From Tolypocladium sp. Sup5 PDA-1 (lineage: Eukaryota > Ascomycota > Sordariomycetes > Hypocreales > Ophiocordycipitaceae): a DNA stretch of 64,000 nucleotides. The notes under the pieces were generated by a model. That model was not told the DNA's origin. It saw only the letters and a list, made by a program, of their open reading frames with translations, and made no database searches. Shown in pieces: positions 32,336-43,396 of the stretch. The stretch is from the NCBI GenBank assembly GCA_000750105.3, contig JPHH03000066.1, positions 1-64,000 on the forward strand, in the 5' to 3' direction. Position 1 is the first letter of the stretch. Each line of letters begins with the position of its first letter. Made by a program: the position numbers and the translations under genes.

Positions 32336-33574
32336 ATGGGCGACCCCCGAGTTGATGAAGCTATTGCTTCTGGTGATGTTCCTCCGGAAATCACCGCCGC
32401 GTATCTCGAAGAGAATCAAGACAAGCCGGCCATTGTCAGCATCGTCATCGTTACGGCCCTGGCATCTTTGGTAGTCGTCTGCAGACTACTCTCACGGAGG
32501 TACATCATTAAGCACTTCGGAGTCGGCCTCGATGATGGAATAGCGCTCGCGTCGCTGGTAAGCTGACCTGGAGCATGGAGATGTTCCGAATACCTGATGC
32601 TAACAGCGACCGTCTTGTTCTATCGGAAAGTTGACGTTTATTCCCTTCGCGGTCCTATGCATAAAACTCATCAACCTAGGCGCCGGACGAAATTTCGACT
32701 TCGTAATCTTTGTTATGGACGACATGACATTCGACAAGATTCAGATCATCGACTCCATCGCCCATTTAATCTATAGCACGTCGCTGCTACTTTGCCGCAT
32801 ATCGGGCCTTGCATTCTACTACCGTATTTGCGACCTGCACAAGGAGTTCCTTCTCTCCATCAAAATTATCTTCGCAACCTTAGTACTGGGCTACCTGGCA
32901 CAGATCTGTCTCATCATCTTCCATTGCAAGCCCGTAACATTGCTGTGGGTGCCCTGGTCTGACGAAGATGTGGATCAATTTGAGTGCTTGGGTTGGTATC
33001 AAATATACCTCACTATTTCCAGTATCTCTCTAGTCTGCGACTTTCTACTCTTCGGCCTCCCAGCGGCAATGCTCAAGGTCTTGGAGATGCCACGGAAACA
33101 AAAGATTCAACTGGCTTGCATCCTCTTACCAGGCGTTGCGTAAGTATTGCGTATACTGAATGTTGGCAAGACGAGCAGTTTCTAACCGCATAATGCAGCG
33201 TCATTGGTATTTCTGCTGGTCGAATTGTACTAGTACTCTTCTATTATTGTGAGTATAGCTTGTACTGGTCGGGTTGGATACCGGGCTGACATATTGCATC
33301 TAAAGACGAAGCGACCGAAACATTCAAGTATTCCCTCCTTAGGTTGTTTTGCGTCGAGGTCTCCGAGATTAGCGCAACACTCATTGCCCTGTCGATCCCG
33401 GGAGTCAAGCCGATGGTGGACAAATACATATTGCGAAAGGATATCAATTCGAAGTTTGGAGGATCCAACATTTCCTCCAAGAAAAGGAACACCATCGGGT
33501 CCCAGAGCTCGGGGCTAAGCGACTTGAAGAAAAGATCGCACTATAGCATGCTAGGAACCGAACAGGGCTCTTAG
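32336..33574 (+). CDS. PTH11-like / fungal rhodopsin-domain seven-helix membrane protein
   Basis: Four exons, join(32336..32557,32631..33139,33199..33248,33306..33574), 349 aa. The N-terminus has no signal peptide and no CFEM domain, and leads (AAYLEENQDKPAIVSIVIV) into seven hydrophobic helices. The LDDGIALASL loop-helix matches the D-D-W/G motif of this family, and FHCKPVTLLWVPW, CLGWYQ and LPAAMLKVLEMP fit the extracellular cysteine pair and the helix 5-6 region. The tail (residues about 300-349) is Ser/Lys-rich and cytosolic. For intron 1 I chose the acceptor at 32630 (GAAAG), not the nearer CAG at 32606, because that one lies directly against the branch point CTAAC and would insert eight residues into a helix. 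Family members are proposed G-protein-linked sensors; the ligand is unknown. Confidence 0.8.
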
Positions 33575-33689
33575 CTGGCTTAAGTCTGTCTGGACGATCA
33601 ATGGTCTGGCAATGAGCTTCCGCACTCCGGGGCTTCTGACCGCCGGCACGCCACTTCGGTACGCAGCGATGATGGATGCCGCCGCGTTT

Positions 33690-34250
33690 TGTCTGTTGAC
33701 CAAACGCAGCGGCATGACCGCTGCTTGGCCGAGGAGAACGCAGACGCCGTGCGGCGACCGCGCAAACGCCGCAGAGTTGGACGGCCAACGGGGCCTTTGC
33801 CCAGTCAGATACAGACGATGCTCCCGGAGTTGCAGAATTTGAGGAGCGCGCCTTACAGAAGTCCTCCTGAGGCGCGTCATGGTCGAGGGCTTGGCGACGT
33901 TGCAGTTGCATTTGGCTGGAATTTATGCACCACACACAGTGGGCCCTACCCGGTAAACTCCAAGAGAAGGGTACCGGCTGCGAACCATTCGGCTCCGAAG
34001 AAGCGGAATACTGGGGTTCAGGGCAATTCACATTCGACGAAGACAACTTGGTCATCAGGTTGAAGGAATTGAAGGAAGAGCTTCAGGTTTCGTGGGCAGA
34101 GATCCATCGACAGCGCAATGAACAGCATCCGGGAAGCTCCAAAGGGTCACTTCAGGTGCGGTACTGTACGAAACTGAAGTGTCGGGAAGGGCCTTGGATG
34201 ATCTTGTCGAGTATCAGCTTAAGCTTAGGTGTGCCTCGCGCATTACAGTG
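33690..34250 (+). pseudogene. Myb/SANT-like DNA-binding protein relic
   Basis: A Myb/SANT-like core is readable at about 34027-34179, with FTFDEDNLVIRLKEL, SWAEIHRQRN and GSLQVRYCTKLK, as in fungal proteins where a SANT repeat ends KGSLQVRYxTKLK. Directly after it the homologous-looking ALDDLVEYQLKL is one frame over (34182-34235), with no intron consensus between, which suggests a frameshift. About 240 bp upstream, another frame encodes an AT-hook-like RPRKRRRVGRPTGP (33756-33797). No single frame or obvious splice pattern joins the pieces, so I call this a broken gene. It could still be a real gene with unusual introns. Confidence 0.4.
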
Positions 34251-34315
34251 GATTCTTATCGTAAGCTATCAACACGTTTAAATAGTCCCATCTTTGCCTG
34301 GCTTACGGTCTATTC

Positions 34316-34465
34316 TCCCGGTGCTCCCCGTCGCCGTCGCCCGGGCCTCCCTCCCCGAGCCCATCCTCAACCACTCCCTGCGGCTCTTCCTCATCGCGCA
34401 GTGGCTCGCCGACGCCGACCGCAGCGAGTGGTCCCACGGCGACAGGCTCGACCTCCTCTTCATGA
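34316..34465 (+). pseudogene. Fragment of HD-domain hydratase (cyanamide hydratase-like)
   Basis: About 50 codons in one frame read VAVARASLPEPILNHSLRLF followed by DRLDLLFM, closely matching the start of the HD domain in the fungal cyanamide hydratase / urea hydro-lyase family (LPxPxxNHSxRV, then DxxxLxxLLHD). The frame then loses similarity before the His-Asp pair that binds the metal, so no active enzyme is encoded. The segment is visibly more GC-rich than its flanks. No start codon or partner exons are found. Confidence 0.42.
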
Positions 34466-34604
34466 CCGAAGGACGTATTTCACTGTACTTTTGCGGCCAC
34501 GTGCGGCTTTTGACTGTCCTCATGGCTTGGATAACGACAATCTCAACAGCGTAACTCCGCTTCTCGAGCACCTGATCTTTGGAGTGGGTTGCAAAGGAGT
34601 CTGA

Positions 34605-35070
34605 GTCGACAGAACCAGAAACACAATAATGCGGTGAATGGAGTCAAGATTAGAGCCGAAAAATGCTCGCAAAACGTCCTAGCTTATAATTTCCTCCCCT
34701 TTTGCCAAGATGTCAGAACCTCCCGGCACCACCTTGTGATTTGCACCTCCCCGAACCTGCACTGTTAAAACAGACCAATAAAGTCAGGCCAGACGGCGGG
34801 TGACAGGTGGTGAGCTTAGAGCTTGTCTTTGGGCTACAAGCTGCCACTGGATGTCGAGTCCGTGAGTGGCAACATGCGTCTCACGGTTGCGTGGGGACAC
34901 GATGACAGGACATTTGACCTAATAGGTCCATAGCAATTTCATACCGTAGTACAATATACAAGACTAAGCATACAGATAACCATCCATCCATATCAACATC
35001 TGGCAGTACATAGGCCTGGGCGCATCAGCGTCTTCCTCCGACACCGATCTACCAAAGCCAACAACCGCAA
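34605..35070. other. Intergenic region
   Basis: Relatively AT-rich non-coding stretch 3' of the LDPxVDS-repeat gene. Nothing recognisable. Confidence 0.55.
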
Positions 35071-35925
35071 TTACATGCCACGATACTCCCCCATCTGCGT
35101 ACCAGCAGGCTTGCTGTCGACGCTAGGATCCAGCTTATTCATGAGGTCAGAGCGATGCGGCCCGGCCGTGTTTGGCGCAGGGCCAGGATACGCCGCCGTG
35201 CCCCCCTGGTAAGCACCATGGTGGCCGTGGGTGGCCGCCCTGCCATCAACATCCGAATCCACACGAGGGTCGGCAGCATTGGCGAGTCGAGAGCCGTGGG
35301 GTCCGTATGTGCCCTCCGGAGCGTTCATGCCTGGGGTGGCTGCGTGGCCTTGACGGCCAGGGGCTGAACCGGGAGGCAAGGCTCCGCTCGCCGCCGTGTG
35401 TCGACCGGAATCTACTCGCGGGTCGAGTTTGTTTTCCAGGCTGGAGTTGTGTTGCGGGCCGTAGTTGTAACCGGCGCCCTGGTTGTATGCCGACTGCGGG
35501 ACTGCAGCGGTAGCCGGAGCGTTGGTTGGAGTCGGCCCATAATGCTCTGCCGAGGTCCGGGTACCAGGCCCTGTTATCTGGATCCCTCCTGACCCGCTGT
35601 CGACTGTGGGATCCAACTTGTTGAGGATATCATGTCGATGGGGTCCAGCCGTAGTCGGCGCCGGGCCTGGGAGATTGGCGGTTGCAGAGTTGCTATAATG
35701 TGCTGGGGCGCCGGCCCGTGCTCTGGCCGGGGCTCCGGCGGCGGCAGATGACGGCCCCGTCATTCCCGGAGCGCCGGCAGTTTCGTATTGGCGCCAGCCG
35801 CTTTCGGCCGGGACATTTTTGTCCTTTCGTGACAAGGGGCACATCAAGGCGGTGTTGTGCTGATTCTGGATATTGACGAAGAGCTCCGCGGGTTCAATGT
35901 TGGTTCTTTGTCGAGTGGTATACAA
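35071..35925 (-). CDS. Disordered protein with repeated LDPxVDS boxes
   Basis: Single exon, 284 aa from the first ATG, or 257 aa if translation starts at the second in-frame ATG (35844, MCPLSRKDKN). Four spaced copies of a box, GPHRHDILNKLDPTVDS, ...LENKLDPRVDS, ...LANAADPRVDS and ...LMNKLDPSVDS, are joined by Ala/Gly/Pro/Thr-rich linkers. The sequence has no hydrophobic core, signal peptide or membrane segment and should be intrinsically disordered. Similar N/K-x-x-DPRVDSD boxes occur in many uncharacterised ascomycete proteins that I associate with stress or conidial expression (weak recollection). A TATAAA on the minus strand at 35989-35994 lies 64-69 bases upstream of the first ATG. The C-terminus is GEYRGM. 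Confidence 0.7.
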   Translation of the reverse strand: MYTTRQRTNIEPAELFVNIQNQHNTALMCPLSRKDKNVPAESGWRQYETAGAPGMTGPSSAAAGAPARARAGAPAHYSNSATANLPGPAPTTAGPHRHDILNKLDPTVDSGSGGIQITGPGTRTSAEHYGPTPTNAPATAAVPQSAYNQGAGYNYGPQHNSSLENKLDPRVDSGRHTAASGALPPGSAPGRQGHAATPGMNAPEGTYGPHGSRLANAADPRVDSDVDGRAATHGHHGAYQGGTAAYPGPAPNTAGPHRSDLMNKLDPSVDSKPAGTQMGEYRGM

Positions 35926-35988
35926 CTGGAAGTGGCAAACTTGATGTTAGATGGTAATTGCATGTTGAAGTACTGTAAACACGGAGTA

Positions 35989-35994
35989 TTTATA
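35989..35994 (-). promoter_or_regulatory. TATA box of the LDPxVDS-repeat gene
   Basis: Minus-strand TATAAA, 64-69 bases before the first ATG of the gene at 35925, in the context CTTTATAAATAC. Confidence 0.5.
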
Positions 35995-36728
35995 AAGCTC
36001 GCCACGCCCTATCATTGCACCCATGAAACCGGCAGAGCGGCAAAGTGGCAAGCACGGTTGCATGGCTACGACATGGGACGTATGATGTGGAGGCGTCGCA
36101 GCGAAACGGGACTCGGCGCCGACGAGATCGCCAGAATTGGTAACGGCTTTGCTTGATGATGATGCAAGCCCGTTACGACAAGATGTGGCGTCCTATGTAT
36201 TGTTGCTATGACGCGGGATCTGCATCGATGCGTCTTGGTTCGATTGTGGCGGCCCACCTCGCGTTGTCCAGGGACAACCACCCATATTTCCTGTCACTGC
36301 AGGTTTAGGATTTACGGCATCAGAAGTCCATCTTGTGACAGCAAAAACACCCCGATTAGACGGAACTGTTAGCCGCAGATTGCGTGGCCGCCACACGACA
36401 TGTGGTGTGGTTGGACGGACGCCGCGACGTCATCGTGATCGCGAAGTTGCTCGCCACTGCATGGATGCACGCCCACGACGATCCCGGCATGCGGAAATCC
36501 TGTTTTGGGGACACAATAAATCGCGAAACCTGTTCTGCTTCGAAACTTGCCGAAATCGCATTGGTTCATACCCCATTCGGCGCTTCGGGCATTGTTGTCC
36601 TCAATCTCGGCGGAAAGGCATTGCTCGCCACACGCTACTCACTCAAAGCAACCCCTCGCATTATCACAAGACTAAGCTTCCCATACTCAGTCAAATAGGA
36701 CGCGACCAGATTTCCCATGGTAACACTT
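35995..36728. other. Intergenic region
   Basis: Between the promoter of the LDPxVDS gene and the 3' end of the DJ-1-type gene. Several open frames of 60-146 codons overlap on both strands without features. No gene is supported. Confidence 0.55.
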
Positions 36729-37740
36729 CTAAGCAGCTTTGCCTTTGCCAGAACTCAGCCCCCTCACGAGATTGACGAGCTTCTCGGACATGAGCTGCAC
36801 GTCGCCGGGGAATCGCGCGCTGATGTAGTTGAAGTTTTCGTCTTCCACCACGAAGCTGCATACGGTATTAGAGGCCGCTTACCAGATAGGGCGATGTGAA
36901 GATAACTTACGGAGTTGGGACCAAGCTGCTCTTGAGGTGGGCAGGATCTGCGAGTTCTTTTCGAACCTAAACACGACACATGAGCATTCTCACCCCAAGT
37001 CGAGGGCAGTAAACGCAAGTATAAGCTCACCAGATCTTCAACATCCTCGCTGCAAGCGCCATACGTCTTGTAATAGTCCCCCAAAAACACCCTCGTCCCC
37101 CAGAAAGCCAGCTGCTCAAACCTCGCGGGCAGCGTCGTCGTGGTGCAGCCGTGCAGCACCGACCTGCCCTCGGCATCTTTAGCCTCGGAGATCACCATGA
37201 CGCCGTGGCACACCGCGCCGACGGCTTTTGTACTCGGCTTCCTGGTCTTGGGGAAAAAGTCGACGAGCAGCCTGTGCACCGCCCCGGAGTCGATGATCTG
37301 CCGCACCGACTTTTCGTGGCCGCCGGGCAGGAAGACGAGATCGAAGGCGTCGAGGGTGAAGGCTGGGGCGGACCAGGCGAGGGGGTGCTGCCATTCTTCG
37401 GATGCGGCCATGGTGTCGTACTGCTGGATGACAGATCTTGCGGCACCCTGGAGATTCGAGTGTTAACGCGGATGAAGATTGCGGCGAGATGGGGGCGGTC
37501 GTACAAGGAAGATCTGGGTGACGCCCTGGAGCATCCTGGCGTCGCATTGGGGCGATTTGCCCTCCTCTGTTGCGAAGCTGACATTGAAGCCCGCTTCATT
37601 AAAGGCCGAGTAGGGGACGGCGGTCTCTAGATGGCGATTAGTGATGGTGCCATGATGAAGTGGTCCAACAATCGAGTTGGATTGTTCACACCTGTGGGAT
37701 CGTGGCCGTAGTCGGCCATCATGATAAGAACCTTGGCCAT
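36729..37740 (-). CDS. DJ-1/PfpI superfamily protein (Hsp31-like)
   Basis: Five exons, complement(join(36729..36855,36911..36966,37031..37447,37505..37626,37692..37740)), introns 55-65 bp, 256 aa. The protein opens MAKVLIMMADYGHDPTETAVPYSAF, the usual first strand and loop. LPGGH (about 98-101) and the nucleophile elbow AVCHG with Cys137 follow, so a Cys-His pair is present. GDYYKTYG, PFVVEDENFNYIS and RFPGD match fungal members of the type I glutamine amidotransferase-like fold. Hsp31-like members act as glutathione-independent glyoxalases or chaperones in stress; this one may be either. Splice phases were checked across all five exons and the frame closes at TAG (36731-36729). The last residues, SSGKGKAA, are unconserved. 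Likely cytosolic. Confidence 0.85.
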
Positions 37741-38356
37741 CGAGACGTCGTTCAAAGACAGCAGTATACCAACTATGATACCGGTATTGAGCGTTGCTGC
37801 TATTGTGAGCGTGCTTGTTCGACTGCTATTTGCCTGAGGTGATGATACTGGGTTATAGATGTGAGGTTCAAGTTCAATGAAGCTATGCGCGGGGCTCCGG
37901 AGCCTTGCGAGCTCTCACTAGACTGGTGGCGGGCGTTAAGGGATGTGCCGAGGCCCCCGAGATCTGACACCCCCTGCCAAATAGGGCAATGCAGTAATGT
38001 TGCAATGCATGGCTGAACTACGGGTTATCCAAGAGGTTTGGCGTGGGTTTGAGTTGTTACGGCCGCCACAATGAGGGAATTGGTTGAACAACATCCGGGT
38101 AGCCTATGTCTGTCATATAGATTACATTGTCCTCTCGTCCAACAACCCCCAATCTCCTCAACCAACATTCCGACCAGCCAACTACAGTAGTCCAAGCCAT
38201 TGACGATATTTCCATAGTAGATGGCACATGCACTGATTGGCTCGCCCCTTTCCCCCTTTCCTCATCTGCTCTCACCGAGTTGTAAACACAATGTGATACG
38301 GCACAGTCGTTGACCGTGCCTACATTGCCAGGGCAGCAAGACGCCCTGAATAATTG
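37741..38356. other. Intergenic region
   Basis: Promoter of the DJ-1-type gene and 3' UTR of the TRK gene, both on the minus strand. Nothing else recognised. Confidence 0.6.
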
Positions 38357-40984
38357 TCATTCGCGCGAGTCGTTGCCCTGCGCGAGAACATGCTCACCCG
38401 GCAGCATAATGGCACGGTCCAGCGCGTACGGCAAGCCGCGATGCCGTCCGCGGATCATCATGGCGCAGACGATGAGCTTGCTAAAGGCGCTGAACTCGCC
38501 GCTCAGCGAAGTCATGACGGTCGGGTAGCCCAGACTGAGGCCGACGTTGCCGCTGTGAGGCCACGATCAGCAAAGCTCGATCCAACAATGATGGCATGGA
38601 GCGCTGCGCTGCGGGACTTACTAGGCAGACGTGACTTCAAAGAATACGGTCCAGATGGTGAATGACTGGCAAGTGTTAGTGTTGTGGGAAACGTGAGGAA
38701 ACAAGGGTGACCTCGACGAACCGGGATTGCATTGTCAACAATCTTCTCCGACTCGGCAATGCATATGCAAAACACGCCGAGGAAGATGAACCATAGGTCA
38801 AAGCTGAGCTGGTTGCGCATGTGCCTTATAAAGTAGTCCCGCCCATCCAGCTCATCTAGGTTGCTCTCGCGCTCGTACATGCCCAGGGACTTCTCCTCGT
38901 ACGTATTCGACGCGCGGATGCTAATGGCAATCGGGAATATGGCAATGTACATCATGACCAGCAGGCTGAACTGCACGGCCGGGTTGACGTTGGCGAGGTT
39001 GAACGTGGAGGTACCCGTGTGGCGCGCGGACGCGGCCTGGAAGATGGCGGCGAGGATGCGCGGGCCGAGGGGCAGCGAGGCGACCTCCTCGTTGTCGAGG
39101 TCGAGCACAATGATGAGCAGCGTGTCTATGAAGTTGAGCAGGAATATGATGCCGAAGAGGATCCAGGTCGGGCGGCTCGGGAACAGGAGGGTGTAGCAGC
39201 GACGGGGGTGGTTTAGGAGAAAGGATAGGGGCTCCTGGATAGACGACTTCTTGGGGGCCAGCTTGGAAATCGTCCAGATGACGAGGCGTAGGAAGACGGG
39301 ATACAGCGTGTTGCCGGCAAAGGCGAGGAAGCTCATGATGAACATGGGCCACTGGGCGTCGCGAAAGGTAATCATCGAGTCGGGGGTCAGGGTGAAGCCG
39401 AGGTTGTCGACCATGGTTTGGGCAGAGTAAAAGGCCCTGTGGGATTCTCACATCAGCGACATGGAGCAACATGGGAGGCAAGCGTGTGAGGGAACACACC
39501 ACCAGTTCATATCTTGCCCCTGCTGCTTGAGGTAGTCCCGGTACTTGGGATCCGCGTACTGGATCCAGCCCACGAGGCAGATGGCACCAAACAGATGCAG
39601 ACCGAAAAAGTACGCTGCACATCCACCGTCAGCACTCATCACGTACTGCCCCCCTGGGCACCTTGACTCACACAGCACGACCTTGAGCAAGAGCTTCAGG
39701 CTGCGGTACTCGATCCCGCCAAGCTTCTCGCGGTCCTCCCGGGTCAGGTTGCGAAAGTCCGAGTTGCGGCCGAGCGTGGCGTGGCGAGACAACGCGAGCA
39801 TGTCCCGCGTGTCGACCTCGCGCTGCTGCTGCTGGGAGGCGCTCGACAGGGTCGAGTTGCGGCGCTTGGTTTGGGGCCGGTCGGCGCCGTGGATGACGAA
39901 CACGGACGACGCGAAGCTGGCGACGCGGTCCATGGTCCGGGTCTCGCCCAGCGGGGTGCCGTCGACGTGCCGGCGGCGGAGGAGGCCCGGGCCGGTGGAG
40001 GAGGAAGGCTGGGGGGCCTCGCTGATGGGGAGGTCTGACGGGGCGGCGTTAAGGGGAGGCTGCGAGTGAATGGGTATATGGAAGAGTAGGTAGTTACCGT
40101 CTCGGCTACCCGTCTCTTCTTTGCTCAGCTCGACCAAGGGGTGGCCTGGCAGGGCTTGTAAGTGGACTGAATTTCAACTCAAGGATGAATCCTCTCACCT
40201 CGGTCACGGTCGCGCGGCCCTGGGACGTACAGCGCCGTGTTGTTTCGTGGGTGATGGTCTGCAGATACGTCAAACGCGATTGTGCGAGACGTTTCAGTTG
40301 GCAGTGCTGCACCATCATCTCGATCATCGGCATCGGCCATTTCCTTGCTGGATGCAGCCACCACAGCGCCGTCACCAGTAGCACCGTGGCCCCTGTCACC
40401 GGCCTCGATGTCGTCATCTTCTCCCTCAGACTGTCCCCTTTGTCGCTGCACACTCATCAACCCCGGGGCTGCGAGCCAAGTCAGCAGCGGACGTTGTTGA
40501 GAGCGCACCGGCGGCAGACACTCACCAACATTGTCGATGTGCCTCCGAAACCACAGAAACCGAACAAGGACGACGACGGCATTGATGAAGCCGAGATTGG
40601 TGACTATGGGGATAAAGTAAATGTACAGTTGCTGGTATGTGTAGAGGTCCTTGACATCAACACTACCATGCACAACGAGGCGATGTAGCGGTTAGCGCGA
40701 CCTCGAACGAGCAGCCTCCAGGGATGCAAGAGGCGCATACGTATTCAGGCCAGACTCGGTCGACGCGCTGGCGCCGAAGAAGTAGGCGTCGACGGCCGTG
40801 AGGTTGCCGGCGGGATAGAGCACGGCGAGGGCCAAGACGCCCATGAAGATGATGTACGCATCTAGCAGGGTCAGCTCATGCATCTCAACCACCTTGCTAA
40901 ACAGCCTGCTCGCGCCTGGGGCGGATGCAACTCACAATGCAGCGTCACAAAGTTGACGGGCGGCCGCCACTTTGCGATGCTCAT
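38357..40984 (-). CDS. TRK1: TRK-type high-affinity potassium transporter
   Basis: Ten exons, complement(join(38357..38552,38622..38665,38722..39436,39500..39614,39672..40034,40098..40145,40199..40468,40526..40662,40741..40861,40936..40984)), 685 aa; all phases agree. TRK proteins take up potassium across the plasma membrane using four membrane-pore-membrane units. All four pore loops are visible: SASTESGLNTVD, SAQTMVDNLGFTL, RHTGTSTFNLA and TSAYGNVGLSLGYP, each with the filter glycine. The N-terminus MSIAKWRPPVNFVTLHYAY is typical. Between units 1 and 2 lies a hydrophilic, acidic cytosolic loop of about 200 residues; in many fungi it is longer, which explains the modest total length. The 63 bp intron at 40035-40097 is a multiple of three without a stop, so a retained form would add 21 residues. 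The last donors are GTTCGT, GTATGC and GTGTGT, weaker than consensus. Confidence 0.88.
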
Positions 40985-41970
40985 AGTCGCTGCGGCGATG
41001 TTTCGTAACTCGAACCTGGTTTTAATCTATTTTCCAGAACGAGGGTGATTGAGGCAGAGTCGCATGTGCAGTAGCAGGAACAGGTTTCGATACCCCATGA
41101 GCGATTTACGAGTTGGTGCTGATCCGCGGCTGGTCTTGGGAATCACGGGAAGCAACCCGTGGGGTTCTGTGGTTTGCGGGCTGGACGCCCACCAACCGCG
41201 ATGGTGTTTGTTTCTGCGGCGGTGCCATATGAGGTATTTTATTTTAAGCTTAAATTTCCATCGGGATTTTGGGGCTGTGCTGGTTCCAGCCTTTGAGTTT
41301 GGTCGTGGACTTGGCGAGACCAGCGCCACACGTCATTGCCCAGCAAGAGGTGTTGGTTGAACTCACGGCCTTCAACTTCATGCGGCTCTGTTCTCGGTGT
41401 GACTTATTGTCTGTCATAACGCACAGATCTTGACTTTTTGCTCCCTGGACGTATCGCCGCTTTTGTGGTTCTACTCAAGAGCTGCTCGCACATACCTCTG
41501 GGAGCTCTCGTGTTGCAGCTCACTGTGCTCAGACTTGGCTCACGGTCGGGAGTGTCGATGACTGCTGGAAACTCGATGGTGGGCAATAACGATAGCATAG
41601 CATCCCGTCTCATCAACCTGGCCGGGTGGTACGCAGCTTTACGCACGCACCCTTGAACTCATTATGATTGTAGCAATCAATACCCAACAAAGCGTGCACA
41701 GGTAGGCAGCTGCAACGAGGTTCCCAGGAACGGTGATGGTGGGGCCCAGTGTAGGCGTCCAGCCCAAATAGGCCTACAACTTCTGATGGGTATTACGGAG
41801 TATTACATATTCGTACTTCGTACTTCGTACTTCGTAGGTACGGAGTAGTTAATCACGAACAGGCCCCACTTCAAAGTGGCTCTGGCAACCATTTATAGCT
41901 CCGTCTCCCGGCGCCACTTGGCCGATTCTTTCACTCAGCAGGAAGCCGATAAAGCTGTCTGCCACTTAAA
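40985..41970. other. Intergenic region with TACTYCGTA repeats
   Basis: Holds promoters of the TRK gene and the F-box gene, which diverge. The right-hand part (41780-41850) is AT-richer and carries the nonamer cluster described separately. No gene seen. Confidence 0.6.
41794..41847. repeat. Cluster of TACGGAGTA / TACTTCGTA nonamers
   Basis: TACGGAGTA at 41794-41802 and 41839-41847 flank three overlapping TACTTCGTA copies (41814-41822, 41821-41829, 41828-41836), which form a heptamer tandem repeat CGTACTT. The cluster lies 120-180 bp upstream of the F-box gene start. Confidence 0.85.
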
Positions 41971-43396
41971 ATGGGAGGGTTTGATTGTTACTGTGCCATC
42001 TGTGGCGCTTCACTTGGGAACTGTACCTTCGAGGCCGGATCTACGTCGCCAAGGGCTCTGGCCAGGCGCCGCAGACGGGTTGCGAGACAGAAAAGGGCGC
42101 GGGAGTTGAGTGAGGAATTTCTGAGCTCGGATGAAGACGACGAAGTGGAGGAGGAGGATTGGAACCCCGAAGACGACGATTGTCGCTATGATCCAGATCT
42201 CCTCGGCGATACAAGTTGGCTGGGCCATGTCCGCTGCCTCGGCTTCAACCCCGCTTCCGCGGGGAGTAACAAGTAAGTCAATTCCGTATTCAAATCCGAC
42301 TCCGGAAAAAGAAGGTTAATAACTAATATACCCATGTCAAGGGCGTTTATTTCCGGGCCAGCCAGGTATTCCGACTACGTAAGTTCTGCCCGCCTGGATA
42401 TGGAGCCGAGCGAATCTGACGGGTAGCCAGGGACGGGCCCATGTTTCGCAGGGAACCGGTAAGCCCATGCATGTGCTCTTCGATCTATGGGTGTATGTGT
42501 ATGTGGCGTCGGGGTTGTGCTAATAGGTCTTTATTAGATCCAAACCAGCCAACTGATGAGAGGTCTTACCCATGGTACCGCGACCTCCACCCGTCACCGC
42601 CCAAGGCCATGGCTAACTTGTAGGCGCCATGTAGCTTTTGGGCTATGGAGGAAGACTTACCTGTCGTGTTCCCATTTCATGAATGCTGCTTCGACCTGCT
42701 AACCAGGGCGCTCACTGGTTCCGACGACCGCAGCGAGATCGACAAGGACGCGTTGTACGATATCATGACCGGGTTGTCGGACCAATTCGACAATACGTTG
42801 GCCATCCATTGCGATATTAACGGCAGTCAACAGTATTGGGAGCAGATTCCTGGCGAGGAGGTATGTCTTAAGGTCGGCCCATAGACAATCCGAGGTTCTA
42901 ACGAGCATTGAAACAGTATACAATTACAAAGCCAGTGTTTAGCCCGGAGGTGAACGCATTCATACGACGTAAAATAACCAGTAACGACTTGGTAGTGCGA
43001 CGGCAGTTCGTCCTAAGGGACGACCGGCGGGAAATATCGGATCCGTTCCGCATGCTATCAAACGAACTCGTCTGGCAGATTGCTCGTTACTTGCCAATCG
43101 AGGCAGTGTTGGCACTCTCGACCGCCTCCCAGCCCGTGCTAAACGCAACTCGCGACAACGGCTTCTGGAAAGCCTTCATCCATCACGAAATGCCATGGGC
43201 CGCCACGGGGTTGCAACAGATCATCGACACCCAGCCGCGGGGGCTCGATTGCAAAGCGCTGTATCTCTGGTTCGAGCGTATGACGGTCCCCGGGTACGGA
43301 GTGGGCGCACCCTGGACTGGCCTGGCGAACCGCCGGCGCATATGGAACGCCTGCCAGTTCCTCGCGGATCTCTACATGCAGCGAGGTAGACCGTAA
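41971..43396 (+). CDS. F-box protein with N-terminal Cys motif
   Basis: Six exons, join(41971..42272,42342..42378,42431..42458,42538..42574,42635..42860,42917..43396), 369 aa. The N-terminus MGGFDCYCAICGASLGNC carries the CxxC pair seen in a large expanded family of ascomycete F-box proteins. After an Arg-rich and then acidic stretch, the small exons encode SGPARYSDY and the PGT-like GRAHVSQGT, and YPCFWAMEEDLPVVFPFHECC supplies the conserved PFH-CC box. The F-box (about 245-290) reads DPFRMLSNELVWQIARYLP and should bind Skp1 in an SCF ubiquitin ligase. The intron at 42575-42634 was placed with donor GTACCG and acceptor GTAG because only that pair keeps frame and family similarity; a nearer TAG acceptor gives a frameshift. 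Three exons are only 28-37 bp, so this model needs transcript support. Substrate unknown. Confidence 0.78.

Noticed and set aside
32558..32606. Shorter intron 1 of the PTH11-like gene ending at CAG 32606
   Set aside because: The AG lies only a few bases from the CTAAC branch point and its use would insert RPSCSIGK into a membrane helix.
36225..36250. GGTTCGATTGTGG resembling a tRNA B box
   Set aside because: No matching A box, acceptor stem or anticodon arm at proper spacing.
42538..42622. F-box exon 4 read through to the stop after AMANL
   Set aside because: This would end the protein before the PFHECC box and F-box; the GTACCG donor at 42575 with acceptor at 42634 restores frame and family similarity.
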